From Nostoc sp. FACHB-110 (GTDB lineage Bacteria > Cyanobacteriota > Cyanobacteriia > Cyanobacteriales > Nostocaceae): a stretch of DNA of 64,000 bases. A model generated the notes under the pieces. The model was not told the DNA's origin. It saw only the letters and a list, made by a program, of their open reading frames with translations, and searched no databases. The translations under genes and the position numbers were made by a program. The stretch is from NCBI RefSeq assembly GCF_014697425.1, contig NZ_JACJRU010000008.1:124001-188000 (forward strand), read 5' to 3'. Below are positions 18,130 through 27,434 of this stretch, one piece after another; the stretch's first letter is position 1, and each line of letters starts with the position of its first letter.

Positions 18130-18451
18130 TGTTCTCAACCTTTTTTTACATACTTCATCATAATTCTAATGGTGTAGCAGTTTCTTGAGAAGTATCTGAA
18201 TATCAGATGTAAAGCCAGGGGATAGAGGCTAGAGACTGGAGGCTAGTATGTTAGTCGCCGTATTTCTTGAAACTAGGCGGATGTTTTTTCGCTAAAACCT
18301 TTAAATATCCTAATATTTACAAGCAATATTGCTTCTGTGTTATTCAGAACTGGCATTTGAAATAAAATATATATAGAGAAAGCTTTACAAAGCTTAAAAT
18401 TTTCTCACTTTCGTCTGAAGAATTTTCTTTGTTTAAAGATAGTAGCTAAAA
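18130..18451. other. Divergent intergenic region psbX / yggT
   Basis: About 320 bases between leftward psbX and rightward yggT, expected to carry both promoters. It contains a short STRR-like run (GGCTAGAGACTGGAGGCTAG near 18228). No gene or clear structured RNA seen. Confidence 0.45.
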
Positions 18452-18748
18452 ATGATGACTGGCGTTAACTTGGCCATTTGGATTCTCGGCCCTTTGTTGG
18501 GGCTAATGACATTTCTGTTTATTTTCCGCATTATTCTTACTTGGTATCCGCAAGTAGATTTAAATAAGTTGCCCTTTAATCTCATCGCTTGGCCGACTGA
18601 GCCATTTTTAATCCCTTTGCGTAAGCTAGTACCGCCAATTGGTGGCGTAGATATTACACCGATTATTTGGGTAGGTATTTTCAGTCTGTTGCGGGAAATC
18701 CTGCTAGGTCAGCAAGGGTTAATTACCATGATGTCTCATGTCAGCTAG
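18452..18748 (+). CDS. YggT-family membrane protein
   Basis: A 98-residue protein with two hydrophobic segments (WILGPLLGLMTFLFIFRIIL and VDITPIIWVGIFSLLREIL) and the family motifs ILTWYP and PTEPFLIPLRKLVPP. It belongs to the YggT/Ycf19 family, which in cyanobacteria and plastids affects thylakoid nucleoid distribution and cytochrome b6 maturation. The start may be the first or second ATG (18452/18455). Its 3' end overlaps the stop of a BrnT remnant on the other strand. Confidence 0.9.
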   Translation: MMTGVNLAIWILGPLLGLMTFLFIFRIILTWYPQVDLNKLPFNLIAWPTEPFLIPLRKLVPPIGGVDITPIIWVGIFSLLREILLGQQGLITMMSHVS

Positions 18749-18918
18749 AGAATAGCGTATGATGCGATCGCACTTCCGTCACCAACTTTATCATGCTTGG
18801 GGCGATCGCTCTCTGCACACAGAAGAACGGAACGGATTACGGTTGGAATATCGATAAAATCGATGCCGTGTTTACGAAGATTAGCAAGACGTTTTGCTTC
18901 ATCCCATTCATATTCCAT
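18745..18918 (-). pseudogene. BrnT-type toxin remnant
   Basis: A 57-codon frame that begins MEYEWDEAKRLANLRKHGID, an excellent match to the N-terminus of BrnT ribonuclease toxins (typically about 90 residues). After about 25 residues the match is lost and the frame ends in HIP1-containing DNA with a stop overlapping yggT. The central RNase core and the downstream BrnA antitoxin are missing, so it is almost certainly a decayed toxin-antitoxin locus. An inverted repeat upstream may be its old operator. Confidence 0.75.
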
Positions 18919-18923
18919 AACTG

Positions 18924-18965
18924 AACGACAGTTACAATAATCAATTGTAGTTACAAATTGTCGTT
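18924..18965. promoter_or_regulatory. Inverted repeats just upstream of the BrnT remnant
   Basis: Outer arms AACGACA (18924-18930) and TGTCGTT (18959-18965) enclose inner arms TTACAAT and ATTGTAG. The element sits 6 nt in front of the remnant start codon, where a BrnA operator would lie. Confidence 0.4.
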
Positions 18966-19043
18966 ACAGCTACCATACCAAGTAATTTTGATTGTGATTA
19001 CCCCGCAAGTAACTTCCAACTACTGTCCCAACTGCTGACACGA

Positions 19044-19076
19044 GTTAGCTAGGGAATAGGGCATGATGCGATCGCA
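19044..19076. repeat. Imperfect 33-bp direct repeat (partner at 18740..18772)
   Basis: The segment from 19044 (GTTAGCTAGGGAATAGGG...) matches that from 18740 (GTCAGCTAGAGAATAGCG...) at 29 of 33 positions, both ending in ATGATGCGATCGCA. The copies are 304 nt apart and bracket the BrnT remnant and its operator-like element, as if this segment had been inserted or duplicated. Confidence 0.6.
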
Positions 19077-19234
19077 TAATTATCAATCGTATAGGAAGGG
19101 CGATCGCTACAAAGCCGAGTGTAGCCTATACACATCCGTGATTACGGAATTAGCGATAACACTAAAAAATTTTGCTGCAACCGAAGTTTTGTACCGCTGT
19201 CAACGTTACCAATCTTCAAGTTTTACGTATAGCT

Positions 19235-19591
19235 TCACTCCTCCCAGAGATTGGGATCAGGAATACTATCTAAATCGTGATTACCTAATGAAGGTCTGCG
19301 ATGTACCTGCTGACCTTGCGATTTTAGATAGTCGCCATATTCCTGAGTTACTTGCTTTCTCAGGGCAATGCAAAACTCAATCTCATTTTTAATCTCAATA
19401 TATTTTGACAATTTCTTCTTAACAATATCTTTTCTTGAGGAAAAACTCTCAAGATCAAATAGTTCTTCTGATGTTGCCTCTATGACATTCTCTTGTAAGT
19501 AATCTTGCTCAAGACTCTCAATTCTGCCTTTGAGCCAATCTAACAGGGATTCAAACCTTTCATCGATACTTTGCTTACTTTTTTGCGACAT
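19235..19591 (-). CDS. Hypothetical protein with coiled coil
   Basis: A 118-residue, charged, soluble protein predicted largely helical; residues 10-95 (RFESLLDWLKGRIESLEQD ... KYIEIKNEIEF) look like a coiled coil. The ATG at 19591 has GAGG 8 nt upstream, a good ribosome site, which supports real expression. No known family recognised. It lies in a scrap zone between yggT and accC with toxin and integrase remnants, so it may be cargo from a past insertion. Confidence 0.55.
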   Translation of the reverse strand: MSQKSKQSIDERFESLLDWLKGRIESLEQDYLQENVIEATSEELFDLESFSSRKDIVKKKLSKYIEIKNEIEFCIALRKQVTQEYGDYLKSQGQQVHRRPSLGNHDLDSIPDPNLWEE

Positions 19592-19776
19592 TTGTAAACC
19601 TCACTCCAAAAATCAACATTGATTTATGCTTCCTGCCAGTCAGTATTCCCTAACTTTTGGAGAGGCTACCAGCTTAATCCTGAACTATTCTCCTAATGAT
19701 GCCTCTAGATTGTTTACCTAATACCAATAGACCGTGAAATTGAAAAAACTCTGAAATTAACAGATAACAAAGTAGT

Positions 19777-19995
19777 TTGCAAAAAGCTTTAGAACAGGCG
19801 GTTTGTCAAGCTGGTGTTCAAAAAAAGGTGAGTTGTCATACGTTTCGCCACAGTTTTGCTACCCATTTATTACAAAATGGCTATGACATCCGCACAGTAC
19901 AGGAATTACTTGGACACAAGGATGTGAAAACTACAATGATTTATATCCATGTACTTCACCGTGGTGGTAAGGCTGTTCGTAGTCCCCTTGATTAA
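19777..19995 (+). pseudogene. C-terminal fragment of an integron-type tyrosine recombinase
   Basis: Seventy-two codons encode the last part of a tyrosine recombinase: [13 protein letters not shown] (catalytic HxxR), [10 protein letters not shown] (catalytic His) and TMIYIHV with the nucleophilic Tyr, then the ending [12 protein letters not shown] that is characteristic of IntI integron integrases. The whole N-terminal two thirds, including the first catalytic Arg, is missing and no ATG is present, so the gene is dead. No attC-like array or gene cassette was seen beside it. Confidence 0.85.
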
Positions 19996-20138
19996 CCAGG
20001 ATTCTTTATTTAATGGGATTTACGATTAATTTAAATTAACCTAAGTACAGGCTCAGGAAAGGGACAGGTATTTAGCTGAAAATTCAAATATTTCTCAGCC
20101 TTTTACGCTTTCCCTTTACCGTTCTACTTCCTGATTCC

Positions 20139-21482
20139 TTAAAGTTTCATCTCTTGAATGAAATTGGTGTAAACATTCCCTTGTAAGAACTGTGGGTTTT
20201 CCATAATTCTTTGATGAAAACCAATAGTTGTAGGTAGCCCTGTAATAGCACACTCCCTGAGAGCGCGCTTCATCCGGTTAATAGCAGTGGCACGGTCTGG
20301 CCCCCAAACAATTAATTTGCCGATTAAAGAATCGTAGTAGGGTGGAATTTGGTAATCGGTGTAAACGTGGGAATCAATTCGCACACCAGGGCCGCCAGGG
20401 GGAAGATAACCACTAATCCGTCCTGGGGCTGGACGAAAATCATGATCAGGGTCTTCGGCGTTGATGCGGCACTCTATAGCATGACCACGCAAAACTACTT
20501 GGTCTTGAGTCAGCTTTAACCTTTCGCCTTGAGCCACCCGAATTTGTTCAGCTACTAAATCCACGCCAGTAATCATCTCGGTTACAGGATGTTCTACTTG
20601 AATGCGGGTATTCATTTCCATAAAGTAGAACTTACCAGACCGATCTAAGAGAAACTCAATTGTCCCTGCCCCTGTAAAGTTAATAAATTGGGCAGCTTTG
20701 ACAGCAGCTTGTCCCATTTTCTCGCGTAGGTCAGGGTCAAGTGCCGGGCTAGGAGCTTCTTCTAATAATTTTTGGTTACGGCGTTGAATTGAACAATCCC
20801 GTTCGCCTAAGTGGATAACATTACCGTAGTTATCTGCCAAAATTTGAAATTCGATATGGCGGGGACGTTCAATAAATTTTTCGATATAAACACCAGAATT
20901 CCCAAAGGCTGCGCCTGCTTCCCCTTGGGCGGCCAAGAAAAGTTTAGTAAATTCATCTTCTGAACGAACCAAACGCATCCCACGCCCACCACCCCCAGCA
21001 GTAGCTTTAATCATTACTGGGTAGCCAATTTCTTTAGCTAGTGCTAGTCCTTCCTGGTCTGACTCTACCAAACCATCGCTACCAGGTACTGTGGGTACTC
21101 CAGCTTTTTGCATTGTTTCTTTGGCTGTGGATTTATCTCCCATCAAGCGAATTGCTTCTGGAGTTGGGCCAATAAAAGCAATATGATGGTCGGCACAGAT
21201 TTCGGCGAACTTAGCATTTTCTGATAAAAAGCCATAACCAGGATGAATGGCTGTAGCATTACGCGTTAAAGCGGCAGCAATAATATTGGGAATATTTAAA
21301 TAGCTTTTACTGCTGGCGGATTCACCAATGCAAACTGCTTCATCAGCGAGTTGAACATGGAGAGCGTTCCGGTCAACGGTGGAGTGAACTGCAACTGTCG
21401 CAATTCCCATTTCTTCACAGGCGCGGAGAATACGCAGAGCAATTTCTCCCCGATTAGCAATTAATATTTTGTCAAACTTCAT
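20139..21482 (-). CDS. accC: Acetyl-CoA carboxylase, biotin carboxylase subunit
   Basis: A 447-residue ATP-grasp enzyme that carboxylates biotin on the BCCP carrier, the first half-reaction of fatty-acid synthesis. The N-terminal lobe begins [19 protein letters not shown]; the ATP-grasp loop GGGGRGMR lies near residue 164; [14 protein letters not shown] (near 288) holds the catalytic Arg/Glu set; CRINAEDP follows. Length and order are canonical. Start ATG 21482. No accB adjacent, as usual in cyanobacteria. It forms a single-gene unit. Confidence 0.98.
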   Translation of the reverse strand: MKFDKILIANRGEIALRILRACEEMGIATVAVHSTVDRNALHVQLADEAVCIGESASSKSYLNIPNIIAAALTRNATAIHPGYGFLSENAKFAEICADHHIAFIGPTPEAIRLMGDKSTAKETMQKAGVPTVPGSDGLVESDQEGLALAKEIGYPVMIKATAGGGGRGMRLVRSEDEFTKLFLAAQGEAGAAFGNSGVYIEKFIERPRHIEFQILADNYGNVIHLGERDCSIQRRNQKLLEEAPSPALDPDLREKMGQAAVKAAQFINFTGAGTIEFLLDRSGKFYFMEMNTRIQVEHPVTEMITGVDLVAEQIRVAQGERLKLTQDQVVLRGHAIECRINAEDPDHDFRPAPGRISGYLPPGGPGVRIDSHVYTDYQIPPYYDSLIGKLIVWGPDRATAINRMKRALRECAITGLPTTIGFHQRIMENPQFLQGNVYTNFIQEMKL

Positions 21483-21826
21483 GTTCTAGCGTCGATATTT
21501 TAGTACCAGTAGATTGACATTTTCTCTTATCTAACTTGCACCAGAGCTTTTACTTGTGACAAATTAAGATGAGACTTTCCCCAAAACCAATAGTGAGCCG
21601 TGCATATACGCTCTTTGCTGGAGCCTCTACGGGTCTTTACTGGACTAACAACATCACATTTGCCTGTCTTTTGTCAGTTTCCCGTCCTAGGCTTGATTGA
21701 GTGCAGAGCATCCTTAATAGTAGCTATACCCTTTTAATATCACTTGTGGCGCTATTACATTTCTGTTAGTCTGATATCCACCTTCGGGAAATTTGTGAAT
21801 ATGTTCATCTAAATTTTTGGTAAATT
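21483..21826. other. Intergenic region accC / tRNA-Leu, no gene seen
   Basis: About 340 bases between leftward accC and the rightward tRNA promoter. No open frame or known RNA is apparent. Confidence 0.45.
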
Positions 21827-21856
21827 TTGCAAAATTAAATATTACCTTACTATAAT
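21827..21856 (+). promoter_or_regulatory. Sigma-70-type promoter of the tRNA-Leu gene
   Basis: TTGCAA (21827-21832) and TATAAT (21851-21856) are separated by 18 nt. Transcription would start near 21863, about 30 nt before the mature tRNA. Confidence 0.65.
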
Positions 21857-21894
21857 CACTTTTTTGTGCTATATTAGTCATTCAGTGAACTCTC

Positions 21895-21975
21895 GCGGAT
21901 GTGGCGGAATTGGTATACGCGCACGCTTGAGGTGCGTGTGGCTTTGCCTTGCGAGTTCGAGTCTCGCCATCCGCA
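21895..21975 (+). tRNA. trnL-GAG: tRNA-Leu (GAG anticodon)
   Basis: The acceptor stem GCGGATG pairs with CATCCGC, followed by discriminator A; CCA is not encoded. The anticodon stem CACGC/GCGTG holds the 7-nt loop TTGAGGT, giving anticodon GAG (reads CUU/CUC). A long variable arm (TGGCTTTGCCTTGC region) marks it as class II leucine tRNA. The T-loop GAGTTCGAGTCTC is canonical. A T run follows at once. Confidence 0.95.
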
Positions 21976-21999
21976 TTTTTTTGTGAATAGTCAATTGTC

Positions 22000-22044
22000 A
22001 ATAGTCAACAGTTGAAGGTACAAAGCCCAAAACGGTTGACTATT
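22000..22044 (+). terminator. Inverted repeat plus T tract downstream of tRNA-Leu
   Basis: AATAGTCAAC (22000-22009) and GTTGACTATT (22035-22044) are perfect complements and are followed within 15 nt by a run of nine T. This could terminate the tRNA transcript, although the sequence is also of the STRR type (TTGACTA units). Confidence 0.45.
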
Positions 22045-22099
22045 AACTTTTGACTTTTTTTTTGCTTTTATAGAGATAGATGAACTTTTGTAAAGAACA

Positions 22100-22729
22100 T
22101 TGACTGTAACTTTTACTCTGACAAACAACTCAAAAACGCCATCAGCTTGGCATCGCCTCAATCCGATTTGGCAAGGGGGAGAGGAAATTGTGCAACAAAG
22201 TTTGCCACACACGCAGTTAGCACCAGCTTGGCAATTGCTAATGTTAGGTGACGGTTCTCCAACTAGGCATTTAGAATTGCTGACGGGTGAGCGAACTGAA
22301 GTGGATGTGATAGATATGTCATTGATTGGGATGGATTCAGATGATGCACCCGATTTAATTCAAGCAGTACCTGGCCCCAGATTGCGGCGGCAAGTGTGGT
22401 TGCGGACTGCTTCGGGTCAGAGATTGGCTTATGCTACATCGTGGTGGGAAGCTAGCCATGTAGATGAGTATTTACAAAATCGTTCATTGCCAATTTGGGC
22501 AAGTTTGGCGCGTTTACGTACTGAATTGTATCGGGATGTGCGCGGAATTTACTATGGCAATTCAGTAGCCTTAGAATCGGGCTTTGATGTGTCTGGGCCA
22601 TTTTGGGGTCGTCACTACTTGTTTTGGCATCATGGTCAGCCTCTAACTTTGATTTATGAGGTTTTTTCACCTTATTTAACTAAATATTTGGGGCCGATGC
22701 AGCTAAGTTCTGCTAATGGCAAAGTATAA
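22100..22729 (+). CDS. Chorismate lyase-like protein
   Basis: A 209-residue soluble protein of the UbiC-like fold (former DUF98 type). Recognisable features: WQLLMLGDGSPTRHLELLTG at the N-terminal strand-helix, VPGPRLRRQVWLR in the centre and FWGRHYLFWHHGQPLTLIYEVFSPYL at the C-terminus with the invariant Glu. Cyanobacterial members make 4-hydroxybenzoate from chorismate, the ring precursor of plastoquinone, which fits this photosynthetic host. The start is a TTG at 22100 with only a weak ribosome site. It follows tRNA-Leu and stands alone. Confidence 0.85.
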   Translation: MTVTFTLTNNSKTPSAWHRLNPIWQGGEEIVQQSLPHTQLAPAWQLLMLGDGSPTRHLELLTGERTEVDVIDMSLIGMDSDDAPDLIQAVPGPRLRRQVWLRTASGQRLAYATSWWEASHVDEYLQNRSLPIWASLARLRTELYRDVRGIYYGNSVALESGFDVSGPFWGRHYLFWHHGQPLTLIYEVFSPYLTKYLGPMQLSSANGKV

Positions 22730-23126
22730 AATTAAGCTGCGATCGCTAATCCTAATTCTATGAATTATTGATTTTGCTATTTAAAGCTAAATTTTCGAGA
22801 ATTTAATTCAACAAATCTAACATTATATCAGTAATTAAAGTTACAGATTACTGATGACTTGCAGCTTTTTGCAGTTAGTTATATCCTCAGAATGCTTGGA
22901 AAGATTTATCTCTGATGCCAAAACTTTCCTGCCAAATAAAACAAAGCGTGCTAAAAAGGTTAACTAACAAAAGCACTACTTTTATATAGCTAAACTCGAT
23001 CGTCGTAGGATTATCAAAAGTTTAGAGTAGAGAAATATATTGCCGCACTGCCCACAAGAATGGGACAAGCTTGAGTTGACTTAACCAAGCAAGTAATGAA
23101 TTAGCAAGTATGAGGTATTGGTTTCA
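22730..23126. other. Intergenic region, no gene seen
   Basis: About 400 AT-rich bases between the chorismate-lyase-like gene and the DUF3352 gene. Nothing beyond scattered HIP1-like octamers was recognised. Confidence 0.45.
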
Positions 23127-24854
23127 ATGGCGCTGCCTATTGTGTCTGTTCCAATGAAAAGAAGAAAACAGAAACCGTCTCTGGCATTGACGCTCTCAGC
23201 TACTGGGTTATTAATTGTTGGTGGGGGTGTTGCCTATCGGTTGTTAAACCAAGGACACTTATTTTCGCAAAATTTGTTAGTAGGGGCAAATATTATTCCC
23301 GATGATGCTTTATTTGCAGTTTCTTTAACCACAGATACCCAACAATGGCAAAAATTACAGCAGTTTGGTACTAAAGCATCCCAAGCAGAATTACAGAAAA
23401 ATTTATTACAGTTACGCGATCGCTTTCTTACTAGTAATGGTTATAACTTTGAGCAAGATATTAAACCTTGGGTAGATGAAAAAATCACCTTTGCTATTTT
23501 AGCTCCAGAACCTAATCAAACTACCAAGCCAGTTGCCACTGATAACACTCAACAATCAGTGGTGATGGTTTTACCAGTCAAAAACCAGGAAATGGCGCAG
23601 AAAGTCTTAGCTCAACCCAAAAGTTTAAAAACAGGCCAGTGGATTGACCGCACCTATCAGGGAATTACGATCAAACAAACCCAAGGACAAGTCGGAACAA
23701 AGCTTTCAGCCACCTTACTAGATGGTCGTTTTTTAGTAATTACTGATAATCCTCAAGCCACAGAACGAGCGATCAATGCTTATAAAAATAAAACATCTCT
23801 AGCAACAGTTGGGGGTTTTGCGGATAATTTTCCGAAAATATCGGAAAATCAACCTTTTGCTCAGTTTTATGTGAATGTACCCACAGCTGCCAAAATTGCT
23901 ACTACTGCTCCTAATCGCCGCTTACCAGCGCAAGTATTAACACAACTGCAAAACAATCAAGGTTTAGCAGGAACCATTACTTTAGAGGCAGAAGGCATAC
24001 GTTTAAAAGGTATTTCTTGGCTCAAGCCGCAAAGCCAACGCCTACTATCACTAGATAGCACAAGCGAAGATATGCAAGAACGGATGCCAGCAGAAACCTT
24101 GATGATGTTATCTGGTAGTAATTTGCAAAGGCTTTGGGGAGACTATGTTTTAACATCCCAAGGAAATCCACTTTCACCTGTATCACCAGATCAACTGCGG
24201 AGTAGCGTCAAGTCCCTGACAAATCTGGACATGGAAAGAGATTTGCTCAGTTGGATGAAAGGAGAATTTGCTGTTTCTTTGATTCCCAACACACCAAAAA
24301 ACAACACCTCAGGAGATTTTAGAGCCGGGTTAGTGTTTATGGTGAAGGTAAGCGATCGCAAATTAGCTGAATCCTCCCTTCAAAGGCTGGATGATGTCAT
24401 CAAAACTCAATATCAATTCCAAATTCAACCAGGAACCGTTGCCGGACAACCTGTGGTGAATTGGATTGGGCCTTTTGGGACTTTAACAGCCAGTCACGGC
24501 TGGTTAGATAATGATGTCGCTTTTTTAGTCTTAGGCGCGCCTGTCACCGACAAAATTGTTCCCAAACCTAGTAAAACTCTGGCAAGTAATCTTTCATATC
24601 AACAAACAGTTGCAACTCAAACCAATTCCACCAATGGTCAATTTTTCATAGATGTGGAACGGATGGTTAATAACTTTACACTAAATACTCTGTTTCCAAA
24701 ACAAAAAACTTTTCTCGAAGCAACTCGTTCAATTGGTGTAACAACAGCTGTGAGTGATAGTCACAGTACGCGCTATGATATTTTTCTCTCCCTTAAAAAA
24801 GCAAGCGAATCAAATGCTTTAAATAATTCAACTACCAATCCCAACATTAAGTAG
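23127..24854 (+). CDS. DUF3352-family exported/membrane-anchored protein
   Basis: A 575-residue protein with one N-terminal membrane anchor (LALTLSATGLLIVGGGVAY) and a large extracytoplasmic part that resembles the DUF3352 family of cyanobacteria: IPDDALFAVSLTTD near the start, a DIKPWVDEKITFAIL block, and repeated FAVSLIP/FLVLGAP-like strands. The frame begins at TTG 23118; ATG 23127 with GAGG 12 nt upstream is preferred. Function is unknown. A perfect 10-bp hairpin lies 37 nt past the stop. Confidence 0.85.
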   Translation: MALPIVSVPMKRRKQKPSLALTLSATGLLIVGGGVAYRLLNQGHLFSQNLLVGANIIPDDALFAVSLTTDTQQWQKLQQFGTKASQAELQKNLLQLRDRFLTSNGYNFEQDIKPWVDEKITFAILAPEPNQTTKPVATDNTQQSVVMVLPVKNQEMAQKVLAQPKSLKTGQWIDRTYQGITIKQTQGQVGTKLSATLLDGRFLVITDNPQATERAINAYKNKTSLATVGGFADNFPKISENQPFAQFYVNVPTAAKIATTAPNRRLPAQVLTQLQNNQGLAGTITLEAEGIRLKGISWLKPQSQRLLSLDSTSEDMQERMPAETLMMLSGSNLQRLWGDYVLTSQGNPLSPVSPDQLRSSVKSLTNLDMERDLLSWMKGEFAVSLIPNTPKNNTSGDFRAGLVFMVKVSDRKLAESSLQRLDDVIKTQYQFQIQPGTVAGQPVVNWIGPFGTLTASHGWLDNDVAFLVLGAPVTDKIVPKPSKTLASNLSYQQTVATQTNSTNGQFFIDVERMVNNFTLNTLFPKQKTFLEATRSIGVTTAVSDSHSTRYDIFLSLKKASESNALNNSTTNPNIK

Positions 24855-24890
24855 TTCAAACCGCTAACTTTACACAAATTTAATTGCAAT

Positions 24891-24914
24891 GGAGAAAAAT
24901 GTTTATTTTTCTCC
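24891..24914 (+). terminator. Perfect hairpin after the DUF3352 gene
   Basis: GGAGAAAAAT, loop GTTT, ATTTTTCTCC: a 10-bp perfect stem 37 nt past the stop codon. There is no strong T tract after it, but the T-rich 3' arm may suffice for termination or mRNA end protection. Confidence 0.5.
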
Positions 24915-25033
24915 GTGTTATTGTGTCTATTTTTATATACCTTTGATTTATCTATTTATCCTTAACCTATAAACAGATAGGATCAAAACAGTCAAAATCA
25001 AAATTTTCAAGAATCAACTTGGGAGAACGTTTT

Positions 25034-26095
25034 ATGAATCTGGTTTTACTCCAGAATTGGCTCGACAATGCCTCCTTTGCTGTCCTATTTGTCACCCTAT
25101 TGGTTTATTGGGTAGGAGCAGCTTTTCCAAGTCTCCCAGCGATGGCTGCTTTAGGAACAGCAGGAATGGCGATCGCCAATCTTTGCATTGCCACTCTTCT
25201 CGGTGCAAGATGGATAGAAGCAGGTTATTTTCCCCTCAGTAACTTGTATGAATCTTTATTCTTCTTAGCTTGGGGAATTACAGCCGTGCATTTAATTGCT
25301 GAAAATGGTAGCCGTAGCCGTTTGGTGGGAGTGTTTACGACTCCGGTGGCAATGGGGATTACGGCTTTTGCTGCTTTGACTTTACCATCAGATATGCAAG
25401 CAGCAGAACCACTAGTACCTGCCTTAAAATCTAACTGGCTGATGATGCACGTCAGCGTGATGATGTTGAGCTATTCAGCTTTAATGGTAGGTTCAGTATT
25501 AGCGATCGCTTTTTTGGTTGTAACTCGCGGTCAAAATATTCAACTTCAAGGTAGTTCTGTCGGAACTGGTGGCTATCGCAGTAATGGCTACCGCTTACAC
25601 AAAGCAGGCGAACTAGTTACACAACCAGCAACACCACCTGTAGAAAATAATGGTTTTGCTCACCGTTTTGAAACCAACCCTAGCAATGGTAATGGTAGTA
25701 CTGCGGTTTTAAATTTAGTAACCAACCCACAACCAGAAACCTCCACCCAAGCCGAACCCCTATCTCCTCAACGCTTGGGTCTTGCCGAAACTTTAGATAA
25801 CATCAGCTACCGCATCATTGGCTTAGGTTTTCCCTTGCTGACAATTGGCATTATTGCCGGTGCAGTTTGGGCAAATGAAGCTTGGGGTTCTTATTGGAGT
25901 TGGGACCCAAAAGAAACCTGGGCATTAATTACATGGTTAGTTTTTGCCGCTTACCTCCACGCTAGAATTACTCGCGGTTGGCAAGGTCGCCGCCCCGCAA
26001 TTTTAGCCGCCAGTGGTTTTGTAGTAGTTTGGATTTGTTATCTGGGTGTAAATCTTTTAGGTAAAGGTTTACATTCTTACGGTTGGTTTTTTTAA
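25034..26095 (+). CDS. ccsB: Cytochrome c biogenesis protein CcsB (plastid CcsA homologue)
   Basis: A 353-residue polytopic membrane protein of System II cytochrome c maturation, which presents haem to apocytochromes on the lumen side with Ccs1. The WWD-type haem-handling motif appears as [14 protein letters not shown] near residue 283; conserved His residues lie in [14 protein letters not shown] and [14 protein letters not shown] and LHSYGW. About eight membrane segments. A hydrophilic loop of about 90 residues between them is the usual cyanobacterial insertion. ATG 25034 with GGGAGA upstream is preferred over TTG 25019. Needed for cytochromes f and c6. Confidence 0.95.
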   Translation: MNLVLLQNWLDNASFAVLFVTLLVYWVGAAFPSLPAMAALGTAGMAIANLCIATLLGARWIEAGYFPLSNLYESLFFLAWGITAVHLIAENGSRSRLVGVFTTPVAMGITAFAALTLPSDMQAAEPLVPALKSNWLMMHVSVMMLSYSALMVGSVLAIAFLVVTRGQNIQLQGSSVGTGGYRSNGYRLHKAGELVTQPATPPVENNGFAHRFETNPSNGNGSTAVLNLVTNPQPETSTQAEPLSPQRLGLAETLDNISYRIIGLGFPLLTIGIIAGAVWANEAWGSYWSWDPKETWALITWLVFAAYLHARITRGWQGRRPAILAASGFVVVWICYLGVNLLGKGLHSYGWFF

Positions 26096-26124
26096 TAGCG
26101 TGATCCCCTCTTCAGTCAACAATA

Positions 26125-26232
26125 GGGTGTGGGGGGTTGGGTGTGGGGTGTAGGGGAAAATCAATGGGGGCTTGAACCTAGTTGGCTACGAGGCAGGGTG
26201 TACAAACCATAGCTTTCTCTTCCCCCCACACC
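26125..26232. repeat. G-rich heptamer repeat with matching inverted copy
   Basis: Units of 7 nt (GGGTGTG, GGGGGTT, GGGTGTG, GGGTGTA) run from 26125 to about 26159. GGTGTGGGGGG (26126-26136) pairs exactly with CCCCCCACACC (26222-26232). It fills the gap between ccsB and tilS and could form a hairpin. Confidence 0.55.
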
Positions 26233-26374
26233 CTACACCAAGCACCAATAACACAGTTTTGCTCAAGGAGAGGGGTATCTTGAAATTGATTTTGAATTAT
26301 GAAACTGACTGAACAGTCTGGATTTAGGTACTGTTCTTTGCGTTTTAGCATAAGAAAAAAAATATTTATGCAAA

Positions 26375-27355
26375 ATGGTATGGACTCCTCTACACGCAAA
26401 AATCCATCGCACTATTAGAGCGCGCCAATTATTTAAACATAACCAACGCCTATTAGTTGCTGTTTCTGGTGGACAAGACTCTCTATGTTTAATTAAATTA
26501 CTATTAGATTTACAAGCCAAATGGTCATGGCATTTAAGTATTGCTCACTGCGATCATTGCTGGCGAGATGACTCCCAAGCTAACGCTTATCATGTAGAAA
26601 AGTTAGCAAAAAATTGGGGTGTAGATTTTTATTTAGAAACTGCCAAAGAACCTGTAAATAGTGAAGAGAAAGCGAGAAATTGGCGATATCAGGCTTTAAA
26701 TGCGATCGCACAACAGTATAACTATCAATATATAGTTACTGGACACACAGCCAGCGATCGCGCCGAAACTCTACTTTATAACTTAATGCGTGGGACTGGT
26801 GCTGACGGTTTACAAGCTTTAACTTGGCAACGTCCTCTATCTGAAAAAACTACGTTAGTGCGTCCACTTTTAGAAATTACTCGTCAAGAAACTGGGCAAT
26901 TTTGCCAAGATTTTCAATTACCTATTTGGGAAGATGCTACCAATCAAGATATCAAATATGCCCGCAACCGCATCCGTCAAGAAGTAATTCCCTATTTGCA
27001 AACCAACTTTAACCCCAAAGTAGAATCAACTTTAGCCCAAACAGCAGAACTTTTGCAAGCTGATGTGGAATATTTGGAACAAGCAGCCCAGCAATTGCGA
27101 GCAGAAGCAATGATGGGAAATCAAGATTTTGTTAAATTAAATCGTCAGATATTAAAAAAAGCACCGTTAGCTTTACAACGGCGGGTAATGCGACAGGTGC
27201 TGCTAGAAATTTTGCCAGATGCACCTAATTTTGATCACATTGAAAAATTAACGGCTCTAATTATAGCTCCAAATCGTTCGCAAACCGATCCCTTTCCTGG
27301 TGGTGCGATCGCTCAAGTCCAAGAGGATTGGATTTTAATCATAGATAAAGTATGA
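26375..27355 (+). CDS. tilS: tRNA(Ile)-lysidine synthetase
   Basis: A 326-residue PP-loop ATP pyrophosphatase that converts C34 of tRNA-Ile(CAU) to lysidine, switching its codon from AUG to AUA. The PP-loop SGGQDS lies near residue 31; AHCDHCWRDDS and TGHTASDRAETLLYNLMRGTG are the second and third signature blocks; RNRIRQEVIPYL follows. It is the short form without the large C-terminal domain, usual in cyanobacteria. Start ATG 26375. It converges on hmpF with an STRR between the stops. Confidence 0.96.
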   Translation: MVWTPLHAKIHRTIRARQLFKHNQRLLVAVSGGQDSLCLIKLLLDLQAKWSWHLSIAHCDHCWRDDSQANAYHVEKLAKNWGVDFYLETAKEPVNSEEKARNWRYQALNAIAQQYNYQYIVTGHTASDRAETLLYNLMRGTGADGLQALTWQRPLSEKTTLVRPLLEITRQETGQFCQDFQLPIWEDATNQDIKYARNRIRQEVIPYLQTNFNPKVESTLAQTAELLQADVEYLEQAAQQLRAEAMMGNQDFVKLNRQILKKAPLALQRRVMRQVLLEILPDAPNFDHIEKLTALIIAPNRSQTDPFPGGAIAQVQEDWILIIDKV

Positions 27356-27373
27356 AGCCTAAAATATTTTCCC

Positions 27374-27434
27374 ACTTCAGACTTCAGACTTCATACTTCA
27401 GACTTCAGACTTCATACTTCAGACTTCATACTTC
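27374..27434. repeat. Heptanucleotide STRR between tilS and hmpF
   Basis: About nine consecutive units of ACTTCAG/ACTTCAT type (7 nt each) fill the convergent gap between the two stop codons. The same unit recurs near 15640 and 16210. This is the clearest STRR in the window. Confidence 0.85.

Noticed and set aside
19063..19392. 109-codon plus-strand frame
   Set aside because: Begins inside the 33-bp direct repeat and overlaps antisense the better supported gene at 19235..19591, which has a good ribosome site.
21895..21975. tRNA-Leu as an integration (att) site
   Set aside because: No second copy of the tRNA 3' end and no intact integrase nearby; the integrase fragment at 19.8 kb is of integron type.
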